Part shown: positions 13,477 to 50,347 of the stretch, piece by piece | Numbering within the stretch: the stretch's first letter is position 1 | Layout: each line of letters begins with the position of its first letter | Assembly (NCBI RefSeq): GCF_001649575.2 | Contig: NC_051449.1 | Location: 16,481,458 to 16,545,457 of the forward strand | Reading direction: 5' to 3' | DNA from: Kryptolebias marmoratus | Lineage: Eukaryota; Chordata; Actinopteri; Cyprinodontiformes; Rivulidae | Length of the DNA: 64,000 bases | Program-made: the position numbers and the translations under genes | Notes under the pieces: model-generated | Database searches by the model: none | What the model saw: the letters and a program-made list of their open reading frames with translations, nothing else | What the model was told of the DNA's origin: nothing

Positions 13477-13505
13477 NNNNNNNNNNNNNNNNNNNNNNNN
13501 NNNNN
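13477..13505. other. Assembly gap (29 N)
   Basis: Bordered by CCCCCCC at the left and CACCACCACACACAC at the right, so a microsatellite probably caused the break. The true gap size is unknown. Confidence 0.99.
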
Positions 13506-15732
13506 CACCACCACACACACACACAGATCTAGTATACATTTTTATCTCATAGGTCTTTTCTCCCATGCCAGCAGAAACAAAGCTTCAGGGGTCAAAACGT
13601 TCAGCTGGGAGTCAGTGAAATAATAATCCAGGTTGTGATGTTCACACCCCACTATTAGCGGATGCTGGAATGATAATGGCTGAGAGAAAAAGAAAGTGCC
13701 TCCCTTCGACTCACCTCACCTCAACCTTCCTCCTTCCCCCCCTGCATCCTCTTTGGCTCAACCACTTGTGCTTTCCCTCTTTGGCTCCTCTGCTAGATTT
13801 AGCTCTTAGATAGCTGGATGCTCTTTAATTAAAACAAAGCTTCAGAGTTTACTCAGAGGTCAGTGGAGGGAGTAGGAACATGATGGCTTAGGGCACACTG
13901 TTGGCTATCAAAATAAAAAGCTGTTTCCTGAGGATAACAAATGTTCTAGCAAATTAAAACCACATACTACAAGTTTAGCAAACTAAACAATCAAACATGG
14001 TACCTTTGAAAATGAAGGGTTTTGTGCACTTAGACAAGATGCAATATCTTGTAGTGGAGACAGAACATGAAAATGTAAAAATAGATGCTGTACCAAGAAG
14101 ATTAGCACATAAAAAAAACTAAAACTTATACTGTTTGTTATTAGGAGGCAAACACAGACATGTAGAGTACATTTGTGTAAGTGTACTTACAAGATACATA
14201 CCTGGTACTTATGGGGTAACATACAGGGTACTTGCAGGACATGTACCTGAAACTTACAGGGTAACATATAGGATACTTAAAAAAATACATACCTGGTACT
14301 TACAGGGTAACATCCAGGGTATTTACCTGGCTAAGACTGTTGTGAATTTTGTGATTAGATACTTTAAACTGAGCAAAGAGTACATGTTGTAGTCAGTAAG
14401 TTATGATCCAGACAGTGATCAAGGCTTCAGACTGGGCAGGTTGTTGTTGTTAGTTTCTGGGTGCTGACCCAGCCAACCACTCTCCCTGCAGCAAACAGGA
14501 AGTCATTCATCTCTCGCCAAGTTTGCCGCCAACTCTCTTTTTGCAGCTCTTAGATTGTCTTTGTTCTTTTGTGATCCACGAGACAATGATGATTTTAGGA
14601 TCAAACTAATTTTTGGAAACTAAACCCAGGTCAATTATGTAAGCGATGACAGCGTTCCAGCTCCGTCATGTGGTTCAAACAAAAACAAACTCATCTTCTG
14701 AATAGATGTTACACAGCAAAAAACTCAGCATTATAGACGATGCAGGGACATACAGTAAAAATGACACACAGATCAAATGTACTTTTTAGAGTGTAAAGTT
14801 TAAAAGAAATCCACTGTTTCACTTGGCTCTATACAAAAAGGTGTAAGACAAATCAAAATGAGCTGGGTGTGCTCAAAAGAAAAAAGAGAATGGCTTTCAT
14901 TTCCTCTGCACAAACTGACTTCCTGCTTTAATGTTTCCTGCCTTTTGTCTGTTTGTTTTAAAAAAAGACCTTTGTAGTTTGTAGAAAGTTTATTTTACTG
15001 TGGAAAACCTAATTCTGAGGTTCATTTTATGAAGCCGCAAAGTCTAAATGATCCACCATGAATCATTTTCTACTGTTGAATGGTTTAGATTTCTAGAGTC
15101 AGAATAAACAATGCTGTCTGCAACATCAAACCTGTTGACTTTGAAATCAGTCAGAAAATTTCCTCTTTTTTTTAAACTTTCTAATGGTATAATGTGGAAT
15201 TGCAGACTAGAAGAAAACCTCTGGAAATATAGCAAATTTCTTCTATTTTCACATTACATTTACTGAAAAAACCCAACTTTGTCAACATGTTAACCTGAAC
15301 TGTACACAAGTAGGTGGTTAAATGACTCTTCATGTGTGAATCAGGTCAAATAGAAGCACATTTATTACAAATCGGGTTACAACTTCTGACAATAAACTTT
15401 GAGGACTCATTCTGTCTGCAGTCAAACATGCTTTTCTTGGTCTCAAAAATCCTAATTTCAGCCATTCCTCAGTCATTTTTTAAATGGTCACTGATTCCAT
15501 CATCAAATAAAGTAACATTTAAAACATGTATGATTGCTTTATTTGTTAATACTTATTCTTTTACCTTTAGGACTTGTGAATATGTTAAAATAAAGTTATT
15601 ATTAGTCATAGTTTAATAAAAAAGCAACATTTAAAATTGTTTTTGCTTTTATTTTTCTATGCTAGTCTTAAAGGCAAGTGTGAGAAAGGTTAAAAATCGA
15701 CCCATATAAAGGTAAAAAGACTACTGCAGACC
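13506..15732. other. Intergenic DNA between the signal-peptide gene and slc12a7
   Basis: Apart from the minisatellite at 14160-14330, no feature could be supported. Confidence 0.6.
14160..14330. repeat. Minisatellite, about 3 copies of a 45-46-bp unit
   Basis: Units begin TACCTGGTACTTATGGGG (14199), TACCTGAAACTTACAGGG (14244) and TACCTGGTACTTACAGGG (14290), each followed by TAACATAYAGG or a close variant. Confidence 0.8.
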
Positions 15733-17543
15733 TTTATTTGAACAGAAATATCCAGATCAGTAAAAGCAGTGGACGCATAATGACATCAACGTAAATATAA
15801 TGAGATAGAAAATTAAAAAAATACTTTGAAAGTGTCAAAAAGGAAAACAAACATATCAGCCTTTCAAAAATGTTCCTTTCTAAATGCCTGCTGTACAAAA
15901 AGAAACAAGATAAACAGTGTTTTATCAGTTTGAAAAAGTCATCCTAAAAAGTGCATCCATGTGTTTTTTTTTTTCCAAATGCCACAGCACGGCATTTGTA
16001 ATATAACAGCTTCAGTCAGGGTTTAAAGTTAATAGTTACAACAAATATCATCATGACACATTCCTGCTAAAAAATAGAAGGAAAAAAAAGAGAAGCTAAA
16101 CATGATAAATCATTACTAAGCTTAACTGTCTTAAATGTAGCTCAATACAATTTTTATTTACACTGTATACACACAAACTGTTCATGGCTACAGAACCTGT
16201 ATTTATAAAGTTTCTTGTAGAAATAGGCAGGTTTAAATGTTCCTTGTTTGATGACATCGCAAGGCCAAAGCCAGAAGTTGTATGGTGTTTTCATTCTGCA
16301 CTAAAAGTTCTACAATATGCTGTTTGGAGTGGTCCTAATGTCAGCAAATCAGAATATTAGTCTATAACAGTTTGGACTTTGTTGTGCAAAATATTATGAC
16401 TGTCACACACCACAAGGCAGCCATACTTTCTTAATCTGATTGTTCCCTCATTTCTAACATTTCCCCTTCTTATTTCCCTACAAATGAAACAAAAACAATT
16501 GCATTAGAAAGACGTTTTTTTTAAAATGTGCAAATATTTAATATCCCAAAATAGATTAATTACAGATAAATGTGGCAGTGCTAGACTTAAAAACAAATTA
16601 AATAAAAATATACATATATATTAACTGCTGTTTTATAATCTGGCAGTTTACCTGATTGACTAGAGTACCAGTGATACTAATGAATACAGTATCTGTGGAA
16701 TCGTTTTATAATGTGACAGCATTGCTCTGCATAATGCTTTTCATTTACTAAAATTGAAAACAGTTTCTGCATTGCATTTCTATGCTCATACATTTTGATC
16801 ACATGGGGCACAGCTGTGTTGTCTGGAACCTCAGCGGTGACAAAGAAAATCTGAACATCACTGAACTCATCATCAAAACTTCCTTTTTTTGTTCACAGTA
16901 GTCAGTCATTCATTTTTACAAAGCTTATGAGTTTGAGCTTGGTGATATACTGTAAGATGGATTGACTAAAGATGTGTCCAACTCATGCCATCATTACATT
17001 GTCAGGATTTTCTTATACAATGCTGATCAAAACTGTTACCTGTGGTGCTAAAATAAATAATAAGTTATGTTTATTTTGACTATGTTTCCCTGTAAAACCA
17101 ATCAGGTCAACTGCAGCCACGAAAACAAACTGCTCCTCTTAAAAACAAATGACCAGTAAAGAACTATACCATGTTGACTTGAAATCGTTTTTCACCAAAC
17201 AATGACAAAAACATAACCAAACAAACAAAAAAAAAAACTATTCCATTATGGGCATTTGATGGTGATGTCAAAAAGAGACAAAGTCAAGAGGGGTAGAGAG
17301 TCACTTGTACCCCCAGAGGGAGCACTGAGCTCACGCTGTACGCAGGCAGAGACCTGTCCTTCACAGCAACAACTACTCCAGCTCTTTAGCCTTTTATTTC
17401 TCCTGACACAGTTGGGGGGGAACATTTGTCCCACCGTCGATGCCCCCACCATGTCCTCTCTGAGCCTCCATGTCACAGGGATCCCACTGTCCAAACAAGC
17501 TTTCTTCCAAAGGGAAACAGGAGAATTTGAAAACCTCTTGAGG
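15733..17543 (-). other. slc12a7: Probable slc12a7 3' untranslated region with candidate poly(A) signals
   Basis: AT-rich, ORF-free and not obviously repetitive sequence after the stop codon. AATAAA occurs on the minus strand at 17070-17075 and 15733-15738, among others. Which signal is used, and so the true length, is inference; only transcript data would settle it. Confidence 0.4.
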
Positions 17544-40186
<22,643 letters not shown>

Positions 40187-40950
40187 CTTGGTTCCTCTGT
40201 TACCCGGAAGAAACTCTGAACAAGTGTGTGGTGATATAAAAAAAAAAACAGATAACTGCTGCTGGATTTCAACTCCACAGACAGAGAGAGAGAAAAAAAA
40301 AGTATTAAAAATGGGCTGGAAGCCCCCCCCAAAAAAACTAGTCTAGGATCCTAGCAGGTTACTGGTGACGCTGTTAAAAGTTTTTGTTTAGCCACAACAT
40401 GGCAGACATTCCAAAACTTTTGTTTCCTTTTTCTTTGTTGTGTCCTCCAAACTCAGGGTGAAAGCACCGCCTCCTACACATGAGGCAGGCCAAAGTCCTC
40501 CTCTTCCTCCTTGTTACTTTCCCTCCCTTTTTTTCCCCCCACAGCTCTAGTTTATTGCCACATGTGACCCTCTATTTACCATCTGAACAGAGCTCAACCC
40601 TCAGCTCCTCCCTCTGACTAACCCTATTCCCTCTCACACCTTTGGAATGCAAAAAAGGAGAGAAACTACCTCCAAAAAACCTACACCGGAGCCCAACTCA
40701 TCTAAAAAGTACCCCCCGAAGGCTCACAGAAACCCTCGTTGACAAGAAAAACTTGCTTCTTCAGTCCCCAAACATTGGTTTTGCCTCTTCCTCTAACTTT
40801 AGGCTGGCAGTCTTTCCCAATAGTGTTTCCTTGGGTTCTCTTCTCCAGTCAAAAAAAAAAAGGGTGTTACCTTTCCAACAGTGCATTCTGGGTAAACGTG
40901 ATAACGCCCATTGCAGATACATGTCCATACTTTCTCGTGCGTGAGCACAC
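40187..40950 (-). promoter_or_regulatory. slc12a7: slc12a7 5' leader and proximal promoter region
   Basis: Sequence upstream of the start codon without long coding frames. It has C-rich and T-rich patches on the plus strand, a CCCCCCC run near 40324 and a GGAGGCGG-type GC box near 40470 on the minus strand. The transcription start was not located. Confidence 0.35.
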
Positions 40951-40958
40951 CTTTTATA
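40951..40958 (-). promoter_or_regulatory. slc12a7: Candidate TATA box for slc12a7
   Basis: TATAAAAG in the context GCTATAAAAGGTG, about 765 bp upstream of the start codon. It is well formed, but a leader of about 740 nt, or a leader intron, would be needed, so another start nearer the ATG is possible. Confidence 0.3.
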
Positions 40959-41521
40959 GCAGCAAAGGAAACCCCTTGGAAACCTTGAGCACCAACTTTC
41001 TCAGTATTTTAGGCTTGGATTACAATGGACAGTCATAAGGGACAAGCAGAGGGCGCTGCACAACAATGAGCACACGTCAGCACGAATTGTTTTCAGATTG
41101 TGGGAAAGACTGTTTCATTTGTGCTTTTCCATTAGCTTGCATCTCTGGATAAATTAGAGCCTGCTGTAAACATCCTTCTTCTGGTAAATACAGCAGCACG
41201 GAACAGAAAGAGTGATAATTGTTCACGACAGGAAAAGCTGCTCTTTACAACCCACAGGAAGCAGCTGCCATTTATCTTTTGTGACAAATGGTGAGAGTAT
41301 TACGAACAAACAATTGTTGACCGAAGCTCCAACCCCCATGCGATCTTGCACAACACATAGCTGTTACAGAAAATGAGTAGAAGGGTATATGCAAATAGGC
41401 ATGTAAGGAAGTAAGTGACTATAAATAAGAACATATTTATGGAAGTAAATAAAGTTTGATTGTAAAGTATTCACAAAAGAAGTGTATTCCTGTCTTGGCT
41501 TTTCATGATTTCTTTATTGCC

Positions 41522-41745
41522 TACCACCATGTGAGGTGGTCGATCATGCAATTGCCTGTGTGTGTATATGTGTGTTTGTTTGTCTGTTAGCGAAATATCT
41601 CATTAACCACCAGATGGATTTGAATAAAACTCTCACATTGTAATCATCAGCTGGACATCTACAGATGATTAACTTTGGAGTCAGCTTGATTCAAGATAAC
41701 AGCTCAGCAGCTGAACTAATCAAAAGAACTATCTTCAACAGGTAA
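41522..41745 (+). repeat. Dispersed repeat family B, copy 2
   Basis: GTTTGTTTGTCTGTTAGCGA, AATATCTCATTAACCACCAG, ATGGATTTGAATAAAACTCT and CTGAACTAATCAAAAGAACT follow the same order as in copies 1 and 3. Confidence 0.5.
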
Positions 41746-44700
41746 GATAATAATTGTTCATAAACTTTCAACACAACCACACTTTAAAATGTTTGAACAG
41801 TTACTTTGACTATTTTTAGCTAGTTTTGTCTCAGCTATTTATTCAGTTTTATTTGTGGGGTGCCCTTTAATGAGCACTCTGCAAAAGGAAAACATGACTC
41901 ATCTTGATCTTTCAACTTCTATTTAAATTTTTTCACATGTGCCTGGCTCAGGCTCATAGATAAATGAGTCAAATGAAAATGACAATAATGGGATTGTCCT
42001 AGTTTGCCCAGCAGATGGTGCTGTAGATTTGTGGGAGCTAAACGTAAATCAACAAAGAGCTTCACTAACTGAAGAGAAGTCGTTTAAATGTCCCACTTAC
42101 AGGTCAGGATGTTTGCAGTCTGAAAGCCAACAGGAAAATAATGACAGGAAATGGAATTAGGCTATTCTTCAGAGAAAGATGCAACAACAGGCATAAAGAA
42201 GTCTTAAAACAACAAAAAATAGCTTTGTTATTTTCCTTTTGCAAGGCCACCAGTGTGTGTTTTATCCTTAGCTTGAAAGACTAAAATCTTTTATATCATC
42301 TGCAGGTGCTTATGTTTTCTAAGATCTGTGTTTGGCAAGACGTGCAAAATCTTGAACTCTTGGCTTAAAAATGCCAAACATTCTTTTACCTCATTTGGGC
42401 TATATCGCTTGGCCCACGACGGAAATATCACAACTTCTCACTCCTCGACAAAACTGCCATTTTATCCTCCTCAGACGGCTTTAGAGTCAATCTAGAGGGG
42501 AGGAAAAAAAAGAGTAAAAGTGAGAGAAGTGGAGGTGAAATCAAATCCCTTCTGTAAACAGTAAAAAGGTCAGTGCTGACGCAGGCCCGGGAATGGGCTG
42601 CCCTCCAATAAAACTATATTCTTAAGTGGCTATAGATTCTATTTGTAGCATTTTACCTGTTTACTGACTCCCCCACTCCAAAACCAGGTAGCTGCGCAAA
42701 CAAGCTGGAGGGTTTGGACGACGTCTTATGTCATCACACTGTGGATAAATTTCAACTTCGTGGCAGCTCTGCCAGACCGCAAAACGCAACATCAAGGGCA
42801 ACAGGACGCTTGTTTGTCAGTGTACAGGTAAATCAGTCGCTGAAATTAGATCAAAACTGAATTTAGTCATTATAGGAATACAACATCTGGATATTTGTTC
42901 TAACATTCAAAAAAATAGTAGTTCTTTAAATTAGGTAAATATCTGAAGAGATGCATATCTTTAAAGAAACTCAGACTGATTGGATAAATATCTGGAGACT
43001 ACGTAGACCAAGTCAACCTCTCAAGATCATGCAGCTTATGTTGTTTAGATCATTTTAGCTGTGTGGAACGGTGCATTAGGATGAAAGGGGCCAGTGCCAT
43101 CCTTAAAAAGCTTGAACTTGGTCAACAACAGGGACATGAATCGCAGTTTTCCAGCTGAACTTTGTCCAAAGCATCAAACTCCTGTGTTAGGGGTTATAGA
43201 ACATAACTGCAGTGAAGCAATTGGTGAAATATAATTTACGGTTGTGTTTTGTAACTCACATCTTTGAAAAAAACTGCCATTGCTTTGCTGCAACCAGAAT
43301 CTTAGAGGTTTCAGTCTCTGAAAAGGAGAAAATTCAAAGAAAAAAACACTTAAACCTAAACATTAAAAAAAGACTTTTTATAATCACATGGTCAAAAATG
43401 TTATTTTAACCCTCTCAGGCTCAAATTAAGTTCTAGTAACAGGAAAAATCAGATATGTTGTTGCAACGCCTGCCTTGAGAGGATTAAACTTTGACAGCAG
43501 TTTCCAAACTGAAGTCAATGCAACATATTTGAAGCTGTCAAAATATGTGATATTTCAATGCTTTTGACTTAAATCTTTTTGTATATGTATATGTAAATAA
43601 CCACAAATCATTCACTACCAAAAGTCTACTACATAATTTGTAATAAATGGACAAAATCAGCATCGTCAGGTTTTGTTGCCAACAATTACAACAGCGTTAA
43701 AGTAAAATTGGGGGCTAAGCAGATGAGCTGTTCTGAGATATTACAAACTCTAACAGGAGAATTGCCATAACCAACTGTAACTGATTGCCAAATGTAGGTG
43801 TGAACAAAGCTGAGGAATATTTACTATTTTCAAAAACTCGGAGGAGTTTGAATGATGTAGAAGTTGTGCTTGAAGCATAAAAATTCAAATCAAAAACACT
43901 GATCATTTGGCAGCTATTATGGCTTTAAGAGACACTAAAGAAGAACCAAGGTAGAAAGACAGCATTTCCGAAAGCTAAGGGCTTTAAAACTTTTAAATGC
44001 AAATAAGAATAAAAATCAACCTGTATCACCATTTGACTTTTTAAAATATCCTTTAAGTATGAAGTGTAATAAATGGGCTTTAAAAACTTCTGCATGGGCA
44101 CCTTTTCCTGAAACCATGCAACCTTTTAATAACACATTTTTTTTTTATAACAGGGTATTTTTAGCCATATACCGTACTTTACAGCAGTTCTGGAAATTAC
44201 AGTGCTGTAACTGTCTCCATCCCTCATGGACATACACGCTCACGCTATGTGCACCGAAACTTGAAAAACTCAGCGGTGTTTTCTTTTTTTTTTTTCCCGT
44301 TTCCTCCCAGTTTTTCTCATAGAAACTCATATAAACTATATCTTCTCTCATCACTGTGAAAAAAATAAATAAAAATAAAAAATTAATAAATCTTTCAATG
44401 ACTAAGATTCCGTGTGTGCTCTCGGCCCACCAAAGCCAACGGGATGCCGTGGCCAGCAGTCTGAGAACTATTCTTGGTCTGAGTGGAAAATTTTGTTTTT
44501 TAGGAGGGACCAACAGCAAAGGGTCTGGATGTAAGAAGTGAGCCTGTGAACCTTGTGGCACTGTGGGAAACTGTGACCCTCTGCCACACTCTGCTGGCAC
44601 TCGGAGTCCCGATGTGGGCTACCAACAAAACAGAGGGGAAATGAGATGCCAAGCCCATAATTTGAGTTTGGGATCTGCCTGTATGTGTAAGTGTGTTTGT

Positions 44701-46187
44701 TGTGTGGGTGGTACGGAGCGCTGGAGCAGCCAGAATTAATATGCCTCAAAATACTTTAAACCTGCGGCAAAATGAGTCCTGCAGCCCGATCTGAGGAGTC
44801 AGATCGAATCAGAGCTCCTCTTTGTGTCAGCATTTTGAAATGAGACAAGACCCATCACTCCGCAAGTAATAAACCCTGAGGAGGCAGAGGAAGTGTGTGG
44901 GTGGCAGATGATAAATGAGTAGAATGCAGTGTAAGAAGTATCCATCTGAAAGGTGAAGTGTGGAGTCAGGTATCGCAGGCTTGTAGAAAGACATTTCTGC
45001 CACCTGACTCTGACAGACTGGGCAGAATATTGACAGTAACCTTCTGGTACCACATGCAGGTGCAAAAATGAAAGCACTCATAATATTTTTGAATGCTAAC
45101 TTAATTTAAATAGACTTTCTGTATAGGTTTCCTGTACGGCACGTAGCAAATGCCAAATTCGAAAAAAGGCAGACATACATCAGATTTAGTATAAACAGTA
45201 ATTTAAGACTAAACCCCCTGACATTTGACATTTTCTCCTGAGTTGGAAAAGTTGCAGTTGGCTTTCAGTTCTGTCCGCACGGCTCTGTACCTGTTGCAGG
45301 CATTTCTCAGGTCCGGGCAGCCAAGATAAGAGGTGATGTAAAACACCTAACCATGCATTACAAATATTTGCTGAGTCTGCAACAGTGAGTGCGAGCCAAA
45401 GTAATCTTTCAAAACACGCTCGAGCTTACTGCCACCACTTTTGGAGCTGTGTAAGGAACAGAATTAATATGGATTCATCGTACCAGTTTATACAGCAGCT
45501 GGCAGCTCACAGTTTCAGCCCCAATGTGTAGAAATAACCCCTGCCATGTAGTTTAAATAAATATTTTTTAAAAGATTAAAGATTTAATTCTTAGAAATAC
45601 TTTGTTAGGTTTAAGAAAATACTGTGACCGACCAGATCATTTTTATTTTTTCTGACAGAGTCCTTACTATAATATGCAAACAAGGCAAAGCTAAACAAAA
45701 GAACAAAGACCAACGTTGGAACATAGTGGAAAAAGTTTTATTCGCACAAAAACATCCCTGCTGCACTGTGGGTTTGGAACAGCTTGAGAACAGACATCTT
45801 TTTTAAGAGTGATAATAAGAACTCCAAGCCGCAGAACTCATATTGCAATCTAAAGTGACCTTCTGTGAAAAGTTAATATCTTCTTGTAGATAGCTCTTTG
45901 AACAGCTTCAGTTCAGTTAAAGTTACTTATTGCTATATATGAAATCAAACAGATAACATTTTTTTCCTGAGCTATATCTAATGGTGCTGTTTAAAAAAGT
46001 TCACTCCATTAGTTTTCTAGATATATTGATATGCAGTTAATGGAAATCCAACTCTATCTTAATGAAGCACTCAGCTAAATGCGCCGACAACCACATGGAA
46101 GCTTCAGTCACATGACTGACCTCCATTACGCTGGTCATTAGAGGAAGATCGAGTAAGAAAACTAAGGAAAGACCGGTAACTTTACAG

Positions 46188-46401
46188 CAGGGGTGTCCAA
46201 TCCTGGTCCTCGAGCGCCACTATCCTGCATTTGTTACTTGTTTCCCTGCTCCAACACACCTGATTCAAAGGTTAAATCACCTCTTTTTGTTCTGCAGAAG
46301 CCTGTTAATCACCCATTGATTCAAATCAGGTGTGTTAGAGCAGAGAAACAAGTAAAACATGCAGGATGGTGGCCCTCCAGGACCAGGATTAGAGACCACT
46401 G
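46188..46401. mobile_element. Palindromic hAT-like MITE, copy 1
   Basis: 214-bp element whose two halves are imperfect inverted repeats over about 95 bp. The left end CAGGGGTGTCCAATCCTGG and the inverted right end CAGTGGTCTCTAATCCTGG share most bases, followed by TCCTGCAT, TTACTTGTTTC, CTGCTC and AACACACCTGATT in both arms. No coding. The 8-bp flanks (ctttacag, ccagttac) do not match. Confidence 0.8.
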
Positions 46402-46629
46402 CCAGTTACGATCTAACCTGTTTTAACTTTACTCAACAAATGTGAGCACAAATACGCACTAGTACATCAAAAATGCCAAACTTCTTTGGCTCTTCCATAG
46501 ATGTCACCATTGTTGACCCAGTTGTTTCTGTAGATGAACAACAGTTGGCAGCTGTTCACAAATTTTGCTTATAAATTTTTGATTTAAGGACACATTAATC
46601 ATTGATATGAGAATAATATTGTGCAGATT

Positions 46630-46830
46630 TTCTTACTTTATGAAGGGCTTTGCCATGAGTACCTTTAAACAGAGTTTAACAGCTACTCTGAGTGGGGCTA
46701 AAAGTTAAGAAGTTTGCTGCTTTCCTAAAACAACTCCAATCTGCAAAATTATATGGCGGTTCATGCGGAAACCATTTTTAATTTGCAAGCCCATTTAGCT
46801 GCAGCAAAAGTTAGCTGTAGCACTTTCACA
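46630..46830 (+). repeat. Dispersed repeat family A, copy 2 (partial)
   Basis: Shares the CCTAAAACAACTCCAATCTG core and the following GGTTCATGC block with the other family A copies. It is more diverged at its left end. Confidence 0.5.
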
Positions 46831-47691
46831 ACTTTTAGGATCCGTAAATCTTTTCATTGACCAGCAACCTCGGGCAGTCTGAGCTGCACCAAATGACCCC
46901 AGGTCTGACAGAACGACTGACCAAAAATGAGTTTGAGAAGCTTCCAGATCTGTGTGTTTCATGGGAAAGTCGAGCGAAACAGTCCACAGTTATAAATATA
47001 CCTCAGCCATCAGAAATGCCCGCAGTGGGGAAATGATTACTGTGTTTCGCCACCAAAAACACAGCTGCTAACTATGTTAAAATAATAACATCATCTAAAT
47101 CTGTGAGTGGTGGAGGGCTGGGAGAAGGTAGTCCAGCCACACACTTACACGCCGACACACACACACGTTACTTCGTGTTCTGTCCCACAGCCATTGTTAG
47201 CCCACATGCACAGTGTGTGTCCACCCAGAAGTTAACCACCAGCGCAGCCGGCTGTAAAGCATCAGTGGGATCGCATGAGACAGATTTAGAAACCCAACGC
47301 ACATGTCCACCGAGGTGTGTGTGTGCACACATAAACATGTGCACATTTACACATGCATGCCGGTGTGTTTCGGATTCAACCATCTGTGTTCAAATTTCAA
47401 CCATATCTCAAAATCCCCCCACTATAATTGCTAAGTCCTTTTGACATTTCTCTATTTTACTGACCAACACACAATCAAAAGGGCTTTATCGCTAAAACTG
47501 GCTACAGCGGGGTATGTTGTTAGACCTACACAAACACCAGCCAGCACTATTTATTCATTTGTTTCAGAAAGATGATGCTCCCTTACAGTGAAATGGTAGA
47601 TTATGTCCCATGATTTGTTTTTATGACTCATAATGACAGTAATGACTACTTACAAAGAATAACTTTTGATTTCATATGAGCAAGTTGGTTC

Positions 47692-48000
47692 TAATAGTGT
47701 GAATGCTGAGTCAGCATTCACACTATCATTTTCCTGATTATACTTTCTTTCATTTGATTTTTTTGGAACCAAACTACTTCTGTATACTTTGCACTATTTT
47801 AACTATTCATGTATCAAAACATTCAGCTCAGTCAGAAATAGACTTTCTGTTTTAGTAACTTTTTACTTTTTGAATTATTTAACTTTATTTTAAATAAAAT
47901 ACATTTAGATCTCTTCAGTTCCTTCAAAGACATTGTTGTCTTTGAAATCAGCTTCAGAATATTTGCACCATTTTTTTGGTTCTCATGCTACTATTAGCTA
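47692..48000 (+). repeat. Unnamed dispersed repeat with palindromic head, copy 2
   Basis: Starts with a near-perfect palindrome (GTGTGAATGCTGA then TCAGCATTCACAC) followed by ACTTCTGTATACTTTGCAC, ATTCATGTATCAAAACATTC and AGATCTCTTCA, colinear with copy 1 at 13153. Confidence 0.65.
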
Positions 48001-50343
48001 CCATTTTGCTGCTTAAGGCTTTGAGCTACTGTTTTAGTTTTTTTTTTATCTTAACATTTGAGTAATAGCTCTCACAAAAACAAAATGTGAAAGTTACTTC
48101 TAGAAGTATCTTTGTCATTGCTCTGGTTTGGGGGTTGTTTTTAGACCACAGGGGACTAGTACAGAGTTCTTGTATTCCTGTGAGGTTGTTTGACTCTCTT
48201 TTTTTTTGCCGTGCTGATACTGTGGCCATTTGTGGTCCTTGTGTTATTTGGATATTTCTTAGTTCTTGCCACAGAGTAGGTATTTTCTTGGTTTAATAGG
48301 AATTCTTGGATGACGTAGGGGATGCGATTACTTCATACATAAATTTACTTTGAATGGATGAGCGACTTGAACACTCTTTTAGCACCAGCACAAATAAAAT
48401 AGCATTAGCATTTGTACTGCTGAGTCCTCCATTGTTGTTGTTGGTGAAGGTCACAGGCGTGAGTGCAAAAGCAAACACATAGCTCCTAATTTCTGCTTCA
48501 CAGCATCACTTGGCATCCTTATAAGCCCTGGACAAATTCTTACAACTATTTAGCACCAAAACATTTTTGGTTTCTGGGTCCACACAAACATAAATGACGT
48601 GAATAGAACCATATTTTAATGTTCTTTTTTTTTTACATGTGCTAGAGGTTTTAAAAACAGTGCAACATTGTGCCTTTGCTTGCTGTACAGACACTTTCTT
48701 ATTCAGCTACTGAACTGTTAAAATAACCACAGTCCTGGGATCCTACAACCTTAGCTTGACAGCCTGACTTACTGATTGCAGAGCCTAATATTCTTCTTTA
48801 ATGGACTCCCAGTGGGTGGCCACTTGTTTGAACAAACTAGCCGCCTTTCTGACTGATGGAGTAATGAGTCCTAAATGTGAACACCTAAATAAACCACTGT
48901 TTGAGTGAGATCAAAGCTGACTGATTGGATTGCTGGATGGATGTTTTATTCCTGAAAGGCTGGGCACTGGACCAGAGCAGTTCACGCAGGTCCTGTGCCA
49001 ATGGCTGCCTCTGCAACAAGCTTCTGTGAATTTTAACAGTACTGCTATGGTTGCCTCCCTTCTCTGGGAAACCTGGCCAGAACCCATTTCGCACAATTAA
49101 ATCTAAGTTTCTTTATGGGATATATTGCAGTCCTGTTGGGAGGTGGTTTTGTCCAACTGAAAGGAATAATTCATACTTTTAGAAGTGGAAGCTTTTCTAA
49201 TGCATTAATATTAATATTTCCATCACTTTCAGTTTCATGGCTGTTTACACTAAATTTTATGGTTCTTTGCAAGAGCAGACAGCAGCAAACTATAGCACTT
49301 ACCATGCACCCTGAGGCACTTCCTGCTGGAACATCATAATGTTGTGCAAAATTGAGGACAGTACAAATGTTTACAAAATACAGATCACATGAACCGCTAT
49401 GAAATATATGAGCCTTGAGTTGCTTTAGGATGGCTGTAATTTGCTCATCAAACCAATCAGATTAAGCTCTGTTTTTTTCCAGATTGACAGGTAATATGTT
49501 AAGTGTTCATAAATTTCCCACAGAACCCACTTCAAAGTATGTGAACTATGTCTTTGAGCAGCTCATGGAGCAGAGGGTCAGTTCAGGTTGTGTTTGTCTA
49601 ACCTACCAACTAGAATCTACTTCAAAAGATTGCAAAGCAACAGTATCATTATGCCCATGCATTCGCTCCTTTTTTGCATGTGTAGCGTTTTGTGTGTAAC
49701 AAATGGTGAATAAGCAGGACTTTTAGGCCAGAGTTTCACCACATCTGTGCCAGTGCAGAGGAAGAAGAGGAAATGCATCCAGGGATGATAAGGGATTAAG
49801 ATCAACAAAACACAAAGCTGGTCTTTGTGTGTGTGGCTACACCGGCACACCAAGAGGGCAAGAATGCTTTTACATCATTTGGCTCACAGCACTGAAATCA
49901 AACATTTTCCACTCTTAGCAAAGAGGTGATGATGAACGGCGCAGGAAGCTCAGCGAAAGATGAAACCCGTAACAGAGAGCGCACATCATGCCGCTAATCT
50001 AATGGACCACAGATTTTTTATGTCAACAACCCAATGTGCGTAGAAAACAACTGAAAATGATCAGAAGATAAACTAAGAAGCCTTTTTCTTGGGGTTAGGA
50101 TTTAGACTCTGTTGAGGCTGCATTTAAATGATTTAGACTTTAATTTAAAGATGTAAATCTCAAATAAACAGACAAACTACATAATTTAGTTGAAGTATTT
50201 TAATGGTAATTCTGCCGTGCACATACCTGGCCAGCCAGGGTTTCTTAAAACACGTACATATATAAACAGAAGCTGGGAAATGCAGCATACCGTAAAAAAA
50301 TATGTTATGAACAATTTTTACAAAACTGACAGAAAGGAGATTT

Positions 50344-50347
50344 TATA

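Noticed and set aside
44145..44600. 151-codon minus-strand open frame
   Set aside because: No recognisable domain, lysine and phenylalanine homopolymers from A/T runs, no splice context. Chance frame.
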